Source of the DNA: Hyphomicrobiales bacterium
GTDB lineage: Bacteria > Pseudomonadota > Alphaproteobacteria > Rhizobiales > Beijerinckiaceae
Length of the DNA stretch: 64,000 bases
Direction of reading: 5' to 3'
NCBI GenBank assembly: GCA_019075905.1
Contig: JAGXAM010000003.1
Coordinates: forward strand, 62,001 to 126,000
Shown: in pieces, positions 46,186 through 54,739 of the stretch
How positions within the stretch are numbered: the first letter of the stretch is position 1
Layout: each line of letters begins with the position of its first letter
Notes under the pieces: generated by a model
Seen by the model: the letters and a program-made list of their open reading frames with translations, nothing else
Databases searched by the model: none
What the model was told of the DNA's origin: nothing
Position numbers and translations under genes: made by a program

Positions 46186-47415
46186 TCATGATCCTGCCAG
46201 CCAATGCGCCAGCGTGCCGCGCTCGGCGGCGGTTATTCCCGAAACATTGCCCGGCGGCATGGCATGCGTCATCACTGCCATGCGCCGGATGGCCGGTGCC
46301 GCAACGGCAATATGCTGCGGCGAATCCAGCAGCACATGATAGGGGGCAATATCAATGCCCGGCCAGAATGGCCTTGCCGAATGACACATGGCGCAGCGCC
46401 CCTCGATGATATTGACGACCGCGACCGGCGGCGGCTTCAGCCCGGCATAATGCACGGGGCGCACCGGCTTCAGCGGTCCCAGTCCAAGCTTTTCGCGCCA
46501 GCCCGGACTGGCACTGGCAGCCACAAAAAACGCCGTCCAGATGGCCAGCGCCGCCACGAGCCAGGCCCACCACGGCGACGATTCATGATCCTTGTGGCGC
46601 TGGTTGTAAAAATGCCGGATCATCGCCCCGGTCAGCGTCACCAGCGCCGTCAGCGCCGGGATGATCGCCGGATCGGCATAGGTGACCGGATAATGGTTGG
46701 CCAGCATCATGAAAATCACCGGCAGGGTGATGTAATTATTATGCAGCGAGCGTGATTTGGCCTGCGCCCCCCAGGCCGGATCAGGCGCCTCCCCGGCACT
46801 GAGCGCGGCAATGGTCTTGCGCTGGTTCGGCATGATCACGAAAAACACATTGAAGGTCATGATTGTCGCCATCAGCGCGCCGGTGTGAATGAGCGCGCCG
46901 CGACCCGAAAACACTTTGGTAAAGCCATAGCTCGCCAGCACGACAAAGCCGAAACCGGCCAGCGCCAGCAGCCCGTCATGGCCCCGCAAGGGCGAGCGGC
47001 ACAAGGCATCATAGACCAGCCAGCCGATGCCGAGCCCGCCAATGCCGATCGCTGCCGCCTCCAGCGGCGTGAGCACCATAACCGCCGGATCGATCAGAAA
47101 GAGCTGCGATTGCGCGTAATAAACTGTGGTCAGCAGGAAAAATCCGGAAATCCAGGTCCAGTAGGATTGCCACTTGTGCCAGGTCAGATGCGTCGGCAGC
47201 CGCTCGGGTGCCACCGCATATTTGCGCATTTCATAAAAGCCGCCGCCATGCACCTGCCAGGCGCGCCCGCCGGTGCCTGGCGCAATATCCGCCGCCGGCT
47301 GCAGGCTGGCATCGAGATGGATGAAAAAGAACGATGCGCCGATCCACGCCATCGCGGTCACGACGTGCAGCCAGCGGATCAGCATGGTGATCCAGTCGAG
47401 GATATAGGCGTCCAT
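46186..47415 (-). CDS. puuD: Membrane-bound urate oxidase PuuD with C-terminal cytochrome c domain
   Basis: About 409 residues. Eight or so membrane segments with several His (WLHVVTAMAWIGASFFFIHLD) precede a C-terminal cytochrome c domain with the heme site CAMCH near residue 340. PuuD oxidises urate to 5-hydroxyisourate and passes electrons toward the respiratory chain instead of making peroxide. The start at 47415 (MDAYILDWITML) matches family N-termini. uraH, the next enzyme, is divergent 130 bases away. Confidence 0.92.
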   Translation of the reverse strand: MDAYILDWITMLIRWLHVVTAMAWIGASFFFIHLDASLQPAADIAPGTGGRAWQVHGGGFYEMRKYAVAPERLPTHLTWHKWQSYWTWISGFFLLTTVYYAQSQLFLIDPAVMVLTPLEAAAIGIGGLGIGWLVYDALCRSPLRGHDGLLALAGFGFVVLASYGFTKVFSGRGALIHTGALMATIMTFNVFFVIMPNQRKTIAALSAGEAPDPAWGAQAKSRSLHNNYITLPVIFMMLANHYPVTYADPAIIPALTALVTLTGAMIRHFYNQRHKDHESSPWWAWLVAALAIWTAFFVAASASPGWREKLGLGPLKPVRPVHYAGLKPPPVAVVNIIEGRCAMCHSARPFWPGIDIAPYHVLLDSPQHIAVAAPAIRRMAVMTHAMPPGNVSGITAAERGTLAHWLAGS

Positions 47416-47545
47416 GCAGCGTTTCTTCATGGATTTCGCGCTTTTGGCAAGGCCGAAAACGCAAGGCCTCTGGAAAGGCGCAGCGCCCTCGCAAAGCCAT
47501 CGTCAAAGTGCTACCGCTGCGCCATCTTCGCTGAAAGGCCGCCCC

Positions 47546-47890
47546 ATGCCCCGCCTGTCCACTCATGTGCTCGATCTGGTTTCCGGCCGGCCGGCACAAG
47601 GCGTGCACATCACCCTGCACCGCCTCGCCGCCGACGGCGCGCGCCACCTAGTGGCCAGCGCCATCACCAATGCCGATGGCCGCACCGACGCGCCGTTGAT
47701 GGCAGATTCGGCATTCACCACCGGCACTTATGAGCTGGCCTTTCACATCGGCGGCTATTTTGCCGCCCGCCGGCAGCGAGGTTTTCTCGATATCGTGCCG
47801 CTTCGCTTCATCATTGATGAACCCGAAGGCAATTATCACGTGCCGCTGCTCGCCTCGCCCTGGAGCTATTCCACCTACCGCGGAAGTTGA
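47546..47890 (+). CDS. uraH: 5-hydroxyisourate hydrolase (transthyretin-like)
   Basis: 114 residues. N-terminal LSTHVLDLVSGRPAQGV and C-terminal YRGS are the two signature ends of bacterial HIU hydrolases; His in STHVLD, an Arg in the middle strand and the C-terminal YRGS shape the active site. It hydrolyses 5-hydroxyisourate from PuuD to OHCU. The next enzyme, OHCU decarboxylase (uraD), is not seen here. Confidence 0.95.
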   Translation: MPRLSTHVLDLVSGRPAQGVHITLHRLAADGARHLVASAITNADGRTDAPLMADSAFTTGTYELAFHIGGYFAARRQRGFLDIVPLRFIIDEPEGNYHVPLLASPWSYSTYRGS

Positions 47891-47910
47891 CGCGACCGCA
47901 AAAATCGCCT

Positions 47911-47932
47911 AGTGAATGAATGTTCATTCACT
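47911..47932. promoter_or_regulatory. TetR-type operator palindrome
   Basis: A perfect 10-base inverted repeat, AGTGAATGAA-TG-TTCATTCACT, lies 13 bases before the tetR ATG. GAATGAA/TTCATTC half-sites are typical of AcrR/TetR operators. Its location directly upstream of tetR implies autoregulation and control of the downstream efflux genes. It also explains why an in-frame GTG inside the palindrome at 47912 is unlikely to be the start. Confidence 0.75.
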
Positions 47933-47944
47933 CAACGATCTGGC

Positions 47945-48607
47945 ATGACAAGCACCCTTCAACCCGAAGCGGGCACGCCGCTGCCCCCGAGCGATGGCCG
48001 CCGCGACATGATCGTGCAGGCCGCCCGCGATTGTTTCGCACGCGCGGGCTTTCATCGCGCCACCATGCGCGATGTCGCACAGGTTGCCGGCATGAGCCCG
48101 GGCAATATCTATCGCTATTTTCCTTCCAAGGAAGCGATGGTCGAGGGCATGTGCCAGCAGGACAAGCAGGTGATGCGGGCCAATTTTGCCAAATTGCGTG
48201 ATGGCGTCGATCTGTTCGCGGTCATGGCCGCGGTGCTGCGCCATCACCTTGTCGAGGAGCCGCGCGCCCGTTTCATCCTGTTGATGGAAATTTGGGCGGA
48301 AGCGGCGCGCAATCCGCATCTGGCGCATATCAATGCCGAAGTCGATGCCCAGGTGCGCGCCGAATTGCGCCAGTTCATGGTCATGCTGCAGGATCGGCAC
48401 ATGGTCGCGCCCGGCCTCAATGTTGAATTTGCCATCACTGCCCTGCTCACCTTCATTACCGGCCTGTTCCGCCGCCGCGCGCTGGAGGCCAATTTTGATG
48501 GTGAGGCCGAACTCGCCATGGCTCTCAGCGTCTGCCGTGCGATCCTGCAAGGCGCCATTGCCCCCGACGCCGCCACCGGCCCCAACTCCAGGAATGCCGC
48601 ATCATGA
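47945..48607 (+). CDS. TetR/AcrR-family repressor of the adjacent RND pump
   Basis: 220 residues. The N-terminal helix-turn-helix reads ATMRDVAQVAGMSPGNIYRYF, followed by SKEAMVEGM; the C-terminal ligand domain is family-variable. A perfect operator palindrome lies just upstream. The stop overlaps the adaptor gene as ATGA, so the repressor and the pump are made from one transcript. The inducing ligand is not predictable. Confidence 0.9.
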   Translation: MTSTLQPEAGTPLPPSDGRRDMIVQAARDCFARAGFHRATMRDVAQVAGMSPGNIYRYFPSKEAMVEGMCQQDKQVMRANFAKLRDGVDLFAVMAAVLRHHLVEEPRARFILLMEIWAEAARNPHLAHINAEVDAQVRAELRQFMVMLQDRHMVAPGLNVEFAITALLTFITGLFRRRALEANFDGEAELAMALSVCRAILQGAIAPDAATGPNSRNAAS

Positions 48608-49836
48608 AGCGATCAACCCAACTGGCGATTTTGGCGCTTTGCCTCGTGGCAGCGGCGGGAATTGTCGTCGTGAAATCAGGGGTCCTTCGCCCCGGCGAGG
48701 CCAAGGCATCGACCGGCAAGGCCGCAACGTCCGCCCTGCCGCCGGCGCCGCTCGTCACCGTCGTCAAGGCGCAAACCCGTGATTTCAAGGATCAGGTCGC
48801 ACTCACCGGCTCGCTGGTGGCGCGCGAGGAAGTGCTGGTCAGCGCCCAGGTTGACGGCTTTGCGATCCGGGCGCTCGATGCCGATGTCGGCGATCACGTC
48901 AAGGCCGGCGCCGTGCTGGCGCGTTTGTCGCAGGATCAATTGCAGGCCGAGATCGCCCAGAACAATGCCGCCGTCACCCGCGCCACCGCCGCCATTGCCG
49001 AGGCCGAGGCCACCATTGCCCAGGTCAAGGCCAGCGTCGTGCAAAGCAGCGGTGATCTCGTGCGCATGCAGCGCCTGCGCAACAGCCCGGCCTTCGCGCA
49101 GGCCACCTATGACCAGAAACTCGCCGCCGCCGATGCCGCCAAGGCGCAGCTGGCCGCGGCCGGACAGGCGCTGGCCGCCGCGAAATCGGACAAGGCCAGC
49201 CAGATCGCCGCCGGCAAGCAACTGGCCATCAAGCTCGCCGACACCACCATCACCGCACCCGTCGCCGGGGTCATCAGCCAGCGCAATGCACAAATCGGCG
49301 CCATTGCCTCGGCGGCAGGCGGCCCGCTGTTTCGCATCATCCGCGACGACAAGATCGAGCTTGCCGCCGACGTTCCCGAGCAGGACCTCGCGCGCCTGCG
49401 CACCGGCATGCCGGCCACGCTCACCGCCGTGGGCGCCGCACCGGTCAAGGGCCATATCCGGCTGATTTCGCCTTCCATTGATCCGGCAACGCGGCTTGGC
49501 CAGATCCGCATCGCGGTCGATGATCCGGCGGCTGCGGCCGCCCGGGGCCTGCATAGTGGCGCCTTCGCCCATGCTGTAGTGATTGCCGCCGAGCGCCAGT
49601 CGGTTGGCGTGCCGGCCACCTCGGTGATGACCGATGTCGACGGTGCCAGCGTGCTGGTGGTCGCCGATAACAAGGTTCAGCGCAAGCTCGTCAGGCTCGG
49701 CGTCACCAATGGCGCCTGGACCGAGGTGCGCAGCGGCTTGCCGCCGGACGCCATTGTCATGCAGCGCGCCGAGGGTTTCTTCCGCAGCGGGGACAGCGTG
49801 CGCACAAAATTCAGCCCCAAGGTTGGCCCGACATGA
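48604..49836 (+). CDS. RND efflux periplasmic adaptor (HlyD family)
   Basis: 410 residues. A hydrophobic N-terminal anchor (LAILALCLVAAAGIVVV) is followed by a lipoyl-like part, an Ala-rich coiled coil (about 115-200) and a beta-barrel domain (TITAPVAGVISQRNAQIGAI). It is the adaptor for the RND permease that starts 4 bases before its stop. No outer membrane factor gene is in this operon, so it presumably shares one from elsewhere, possibly the NodT-type channel at 9-10 kb. Confidence 0.92.
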   Translation: MKRSTQLAILALCLVAAAGIVVVKSGVLRPGEAKASTGKAATSALPPAPLVTVVKAQTRDFKDQVALTGSLVAREEVLVSAQVDGFAIRALDADVGDHVKAGAVLARLSQDQLQAEIAQNNAAVTRATAAIAEAEATIAQVKASVVQSSGDLVRMQRLRNSPAFAQATYDQKLAAADAAKAQLAAAGQALAAAKSDKASQIAAGKQLAIKLADTTITAPVAGVISQRNAQIGAIASAAGGPLFRIIRDDKIELAADVPEQDLARLRTGMPATLTAVGAAPVKGHIRLISPSIDPATRLGQIRIAVDDPAAAAARGLHSGAFAHAVVIAAERQSVGVPATSVMTDVDGASVLVVADNKVQRKLVRLGVTNGAWTEVRSGLPPDAIVMQRAEGFFRSGDSVRTKFSPKVGPT

Positions 49837-52800
49837 GACTGAACATATCGGCCTGGTCGATCAGGCACCCGATCCCGGCAGTCATGACTTTCCTGATCCT
49901 GGTGGTTCTGGGCTTGTACAGCTTCTCGATCCTGCCGATAACCCGCTTTCCCAACATCGACGTGCCGATTGTCCAGGTGCTGGTGACGCAATCGGGCGCG
50001 GCCCCGGCCGAACTCGAAACCCAGGTCACCAAGATCGTCGAGGATGCGGTCTCGGGCGTCGCCGGCGTCAAGCACATCACCTCCACCATCACCGATGGCG
50101 CCTCCTCGACCATCATCCAGTTTCACCTCTCGACGCCGACCGACCGTGCCCTCAATGACGTTAAGGATGCGATCGCGACGGTGCGCTCGCAGTTCCCGAG
50201 CACCATTGACGAGCCGATCGTCAAGCGCATCAACATCGAAGGCCTGCCGATCGTCACCTATGCCGCCTATGCTCCCGGCATGTCGACGGCCGACCTGTCA
50301 TGGTATGTCGATGACAAGGTGACGCGCGCCCTGCAGGGCATTGCCGGCGTCGGCGATGTCTCGCGCATCGGCGGTGTCGACCGCGAAATCCGCGTCAAGC
50401 TCGATCCCGACAAGCTAGCCGCGCTCGGCGTCACTGCATCGGCCGTCAATGCGCAATTGCGCGCCACCAATGAGGATGTCTCCGGCGGCAAGGCTGAAAT
50501 AGCCGGACGCGAACAGGCGATCCGCACCCTCGCCGGCGCGCCGACGCTGCAGGATCTGGCGCATCTGCCCATCGCCCTCTCCAGTGGCCGCAAGGTCAGG
50601 CTGTCCGATCTTGCCACCATCACCGATGGCGCCGCCGAAGCCACCACTTTCGCGCGCTATGAAGGCCGCCCGGTTGTTACTTTCGGGATTACACGCGCCT
50701 CCGGTTACAGCGATGTCGAGGTCGCCAAGGCGGTCGCCAGCGAGGTTGCAACCCTCAACAAGCAGAACCCGGCCGTCAAACTGCAACTGATCGACGGTCA
50801 GGTCGCCTATACTTACGGCAATTACCGGGCAGCCATGGAAACCCTGATCGAGGGCGCGGTGCTGTCGGTCCTTGTCGTGTTCCTGTTCTTGCGCAACATC
50901 CGCGCCACAATACTTGCCAGTGTGGCGCTGCCGCTCTCGGCAATCCCGACCTTCTGGGCCATGGAAGCGCTCGGCTTCTCGCTCAATCTCGTCACCCTGC
51001 TGGCCTTGACCATCGTCACTGGCATTCTCGTCGATGACGCCATCGTCGAGATCGAAAACATCGTGCGCCACATGCGCATGGGCAAAAGCGCCTACCGGGC
51101 GGCACTGGAGGCGGCCGACGAGATCGGCCTCGCCGTCATCGCCATTTCGCTGACCATCATCGGCGTGTTCACGCCCGTGAGCTTCATGGGCGGTGTTGCC
51201 GGCCAGTATTTCCGCCAGTTCGGCCTCACGGTCGCGGTCGCGGTCGGCTTCTCGCTGATGGTCGCCCGGCTGATCACTCCCTTGCTGGCTGCCTATTTCA
51301 TGGGCCCCGCCCCCGAACATGTCGCCACCGACGGGCCGATTCTGCAGGCCTATACGCGCATGGTGCGCTTTTCGGTGCGCTGGCGCTGGCTCACCGTGGG
51401 CCTCGGCCTGATCCTCTTTGTCGCCTCGATCATGTCGACCGGATTGCTGCCCAAGGGTTTCCTGCCAGGTGAAGATACCGGGCGCACCCTGCTCGCGGTG
51501 GAACTGCCGCCAGGCTCGCTGCTCAATGACACCGCCCGCGTTACGGCAACATTGTCGCGCAAGATCAAGAAATTGCCCGAAGTCACGGGCGTTCTGGTCT
51601 ATGGCGGCGAGGTGCTGGGCGGCGTCCATGAATTGCGCCGCGCGACGCTGGTGATCAACCTCATCCACAAGGACAAGCGCAAGCTCACGCAAAAGCAGAT
51701 CGAGCGCAAGATCGACGGCATCGTCGCCACAGTGCCCGATATCCGTGCCTGGTTCATGAAGGACAATGGCATGCGCGACCTGCAACTGACGCTGGAGGGC
51801 GATCCCGGTGCGCCCCTCGCCGAGGTCGCTGGCAAGCTCGCCAGCGAAATGCGTACCATCCCGACCCTGGCCAATCCGGTATCCACCGCCGAATTGCAGC
51901 GCCCGGAACTGCATGTGCGGCCGCGCGCCAGTGTCGCCGCCGATCTTGGCGTCTCGACCGACGCCATTGCCGATACCGTGCGCGTTGCCACCATCGGCGA
52001 TATTGGCCCCAGACTGGCCAATTTCACAGACGGCGACCGGCAGATTCCCATCAGGGTGGAACTGCCACGCGCCGCCCGGGGCAATCTCGGGCTGCTGAAG
52101 TCGCTGAACGTGCCGACCGCGCGCGGCAAGCCGGTGCCGCTCTCGACCGTCGCCGATATTTCCATGGGCAGCGGCCCCTCGTCGATCACCCGCTATGACC
52201 GCTCGCGCCGTGTCACCGTCGAGGCCGATCTTAATGGCACCGATGCGCTCGGAGGCGCCATCCAGCAGGTCATGGCCTTGCCTGCTGCCAAAAATCTCCC
52301 CGCCGGGGTGCGCATCGTGCAATCGGGCGATGCCGAGGTGATGGGCGAGGTTTTCCATTCCTTTGCCGTCGCCATGGGTTCCGGCCTGATGATGGTATTT
52401 GCGGTGCTGGTGCTGCTGTTCGGCAATTTCCTGCAACCGATCACGATCCTGTTCTCGCTGCCCTTGTCCATCGGTGGTGCCATCCTCGCCTTGCTCATTA
52501 CCCACAGGCCGATCTCCATGCCGGTGGTCATAGGCATTCTCATGCTGATGGGCATTGTCACCAAAAACGCCATCATGCTGGTGGATTTTGCCATGGAGGA
52601 AATGGCCGCCGGCGTGCCGCGCCTCGAAGCCGTTGTCGATGCCGGCCGCAAGCGCGCCCGCCCGATCATCATGACCACGGTCGCCATGGTCGCGGGCATG
52701 ATCCCGCCGGCCCTCGCGCTCGGCGATGGCGGCGAGTTCCGCTCGCCCATGGCCATTGCCGTCATGGGTGGCCTGATCGTCGCCACCATGCTCAGCCTGA

Positions 52801-52952
52801 TTTTCGTGCCGGCGTTTTTCACCATCATGGATGATGTGAGCCGCACCATCGCCTGGCTGTTCGGGCGCTTTGTCGGCGAGGCCGAGGAGGGTGAACCAGC
52901 GCTGCGGGCTCTGGAAGCCGTGCCCGAACAAATGCGCCACGCCGCCGAATAG
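49833..52952 (+). CDS. RND efflux permease (HAE1 family)
   Basis: 1039 residues. It begins LNISAWSIRHPIPAVMTFLI and has the TM4 motif VDDAIVEIENIVRHM and, in the second half, GIVTKNAIMLVDFAM. It belongs to the MexF/AcrB-like group distinct from the MdtBC pair at 1.5-7.7 kb. Third gene of the tetR-adaptor-RND operon. Given the aromatic catabolism genes on both sides it may expel aromatic acids or similar toxic compounds; that is only inference. Confidence 0.92.
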   Translation: MRLNISAWSIRHPIPAVMTFLILVVLGLYSFSILPITRFPNIDVPIVQVLVTQSGAAPAELETQVTKIVEDAVSGVAGVKHITSTITDGASSTIIQFHLSTPTDRALNDVKDAIATVRSQFPSTIDEPIVKRINIEGLPIVTYAAYAPGMSTADLSWYVDDKVTRALQGIAGVGDVSRIGGVDREIRVKLDPDKLAALGVTASAVNAQLRATNEDVSGGKAEIAGREQAIRTLAGAPTLQDLAHLPIALSSGRKVRLSDLATITDGAAEATTFARYEGRPVVTFGITRASGYSDVEVAKAVASEVATLNKQNPAVKLQLIDGQVAYTYGNYRAAMETLIEGAVLSVLVVFLFLRNIRATILASVALPLSAIPTFWAMEALGFSLNLVTLLALTIVTGILVDDAIVEIENIVRHMRMGKSAYRAALEAADEIGLAVIAISLTIIGVFTPVSFMGGVAGQYFRQFGLTVAVAVGFSLMVARLITPLLAAYFMGPAPEHVATDGPILQAYTRMVRFSVRWRWLTVGLGLILFVASIMSTGLLPKGFLPGEDTGRTLLAVELPPGSLLNDTARVTATLSRKIKKLPEVTGVLVYGGEVLGGVHELRRATLVINLIHKDKRKLTQKQIERKIDGIVATVPDIRAWFMKDNGMRDLQLTLEGDPGAPLAEVAGKLASEMRTIPTLANPVSTAELQRPELHVRPRASVAADLGVSTDAIADTVRVATIGDIGPRLANFTDGDRQIPIRVELPRAARGNLGLLKSLNVPTARGKPVPLSTVADISMGSGPSSITRYDRSRRVTVEADLNGTDALGGAIQQVMALPAAKNLPAGVRIVQSGDAEVMGEVFHSFAVAMGSGLMMVFAVLVLLFGNFLQPITILFSLPLSIGGAILALLITHRPISMPVVIGILMLMGIVTKNAIMLVDFAMEEMAAGVPRLEAVVDAGRKRARPIIMTTVAMVAGMIPPALALGDGGEFRSPMAIAVMGGLIVATMLSLIFVPAFFTIMDDVSRTIAWLFGRFVGEAEEGEPALRALEAVPEQMRHAAE

Positions 52953-53015
52953 GGGCGGCGCAGGCATTGCAGAAGAAGTGCCGGGCCCGCGCCTTTTCTC
53001 CCCGACGCGGCAACA

Positions 53016-53034
53016 AGGGTTCAGACAGAACCCT
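53016..53034. terminator. Hairpin between the RND operon and the dioxygenase operon
   Basis: Perfect inverted repeat AGGGTTC-AGACA-GAACCCT. It is 64 bases after the RND stop and about 107 bases before the next gene. There is no T-run, so it is a weak terminator candidate and could equally be an operator for the downstream operon. A TTGACA at 53077-53082 lacks a clear -10 partner. Confidence 0.35.
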
Positions 53035-53140
53035 GTCGCTCTGAACGAACAAACAAACAGTGCCTTTCAATTTCGTTTGACAGGCGCCGCGCCGGGCTCG
53101 CACATCATCCCAAGCCCCGTGAAAAAAGCTGGAGGAGCTT

Positions 53141-53776
53141 ATGGATCCCGTTCGTGGCGGCAGCCATCGGCCAACAAGCGCCGAAATCGAAGACCGCCGC
53201 GTCATTGCCGAATTGCTGCAAAACTGGGTCTTGTGGCGCGATGCCGGCGATTGGGAGCGTTTTCGCACGGTCTGGCACCCGGACGGCCGCATGATGGCGA
53301 CCTGGACGCAAGGCACCGGTGATGAATTCATCGCCATGAGCAAGGAAGGCTGGGCGAAGGGCGTCAGCATCCTGCATTTCCTCGGCGGCATGACCATTGA
53401 TCTGGCGAAACATCGCGCCATCTCCCAGACCAAAATGACGATCTCGCAGCGCGCCATCGTCGAGGGCGTCGAGGTCGATGTATTATGCACCGGCCGCTTC
53501 TATGATTTTCTCGAAAAGCGCGACGGGCGCTGGGGCATCGTGCTGCGCCAGCCGATCTACGAGAAGGATCGCATGGATCCGGTCACGCCCGGCGCCGTGC
53601 CCGCGCTGGAGCCGGCGCTGCTCGCCATGTTTCCGGCCGGCTATCGCCACCTCGCCTATCTGCAAACCCGCATCGGCTACAAGGTGAAGAGGGACATGCC
53701 CGGCCTGAAGGGGCCCGAGGTCGAGGCCCTTTATGCACGCGGCGCTGCCTGGCTCGCAGGCGGGCCGCAGCCGTGA
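53141..53776 (+). CDS. SnoaL-like (NTF2 superfamily) protein
   Basis: 211 residues. The first about 150 match the SnoaL_4 type (EIEDRRVIAELLQNWVLWRDAGDWERF, VWHPDGRMMATW, GRFYDFLEKRDGRWGIVLRQPI), a cone-shaped fold used by small isomerases, dehydratases and by beta subunits of ring-hydroxylating oxygenases. The C-terminal extension (YRHLAYLQTRIGYKVKRDMPG) is common in a subset associated with aromatic and sugar-acid metabolism. A strong GGAGGAGC precedes the ATG. First in a three-gene operon with an intradiol dioxygenase; a catalytic role there is inferred. Confidence 0.78.
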   Translation: MDPVRGGSHRPTSAEIEDRRVIAELLQNWVLWRDAGDWERFRTVWHPDGRMMATWTQGTGDEFIAMSKEGWAKGVSILHFLGGMTIDLAKHRAISQTKMTISQRAIVEGVEVDVLCTGRFYDFLEKRDGRWGIVLRQPIYEKDRMDPVTPGAVPALEPALLAMFPAGYRHLAYLQTRIGYKVKRDMPGLKGPEVEALYARGAAWLAGGPQP

Positions 53777-53855
53777 GGGCTGGCCCTGCTCCGGCCTTGA
53801 CAGGCACCCGCCCGGCAAGGCGAAATTGCGCGTGAGGACGAGGCCGGAGAACGTC

Positions 53856-54728
53856 ATGCAAAGTTTCGACGAGACCAACATTACCAGCGCGGTTCTGGCC
53901 AAGGTCGCGCAAGCGACAAGCCCGCGGGCACGGCAGGTCAGCGAGGCGTTGATCCGGCATTTGCATGCCTTTGTCAGGGACATCGAGCCGACCGAGGCCG
54001 AATGGCTGTCAGCCATCGAGTTTTTGACCTGCACCGGGCAGATGTGCTCGCGCACCCGTCAGGAATTCATCCTTCTGTCCGACACTTTGGGCGTGTCGAT
54101 GCTGGTCGATGCCATCAACCACCGCCACCCCGGGGCGGCGACCCAAACGACCGTTCTTGGCCCCTTCTATGTGCAGGATGCCCCGGAATTTGCGCTTGGC
54201 GATGATATTTCCCGCGGCATGCCCGGCGAGAAGCTTCTGGTCGAGGGCAGCGTCGCGCGCGCCGATGGCACGCCGGTTGCCGGGGCCATTGTCGATACCT
54301 GGCACGCTGACCAGGACGGCTTTTATGACGTGCAAACGCCATCCGGGCTGGAAACCCCGGCCGGCCGGGCCCGCCTGCGCACCGATGCGCAGGGGCGCTT
54401 CTGGTTTCACACCGTCGTGCCCGCCTCCTATCCGATCCCGGATGACGGCCCGGTCGGTGACATGCTCAAGCTGCAGGGACGCCATCCCTATCGTCCGGCG
54501 CATGTGCATTTCATGATCGGCGCACCCGGTTGTGAAACCCTCGTCACCCATATTTTTATCGCCGGTGACCGCTATCTGGCCTCCGACGTGGTGTTCGGCG
54601 TCAAGGACATGCTGATCAGGCCGCTGGAGACGCAGGCGACCGGCCCGGCAAGGCTGCGCTATGATTTCGTGCTGGCCGATGCCCGGCCCGCCGCCACAGG
54701 CGTAGCATCACCCCCGCAGCAAGGCTGA
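53856..54728 (+). CDS. Intradiol ring-cleavage dioxygenase (hydroxyquinol/catechol 1,2-dioxygenase family)
   Basis: 290 residues from the ATG at 53856 (GGAGA upstream). An N-terminal helical dimerisation domain (about 1-95) precedes the catalytic domain. The Fe(III) ligands are Tyr157, Tyr192, His216 and His218 (DGFYDV, ASYPIPD, YRPAHVHF). Length and TTVLGPFYVQDAPEFALGDDI favour the hydroxyquinol/chlorocatechol branch over protocatechuate enzymes. No maleylacetate reductase or muconate cycloisomerase is adjacent, so the true substrate is open. Confidence 0.88.
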   Translation: MQSFDETNITSAVLAKVAQATSPRARQVSEALIRHLHAFVRDIEPTEAEWLSAIEFLTCTGQMCSRTRQEFILLSDTLGVSMLVDAINHRHPGAATQTTVLGPFYVQDAPEFALGDDISRGMPGEKLLVEGSVARADGTPVAGAIVDTWHADQDGFYDVQTPSGLETPAGRARLRTDAQGRFWFHTVVPASYPIPDDGPVGDMLKLQGRHPYRPAHVHFMIGAPGCETLVTHIFIAGDRYLASDVVFGVKDMLIRPLETQATGPARLRYDFVLADARPAATGVASPPQQG

Positions 54729-54739
54729 GGGCAAGGGCG

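Noticed and set aside
50415-52967. An 850-codon open frame on the minus strand
   Set aside because: Antisense to the RND permease; rich in His, Asp and Gly repeats typical of shadow frames.
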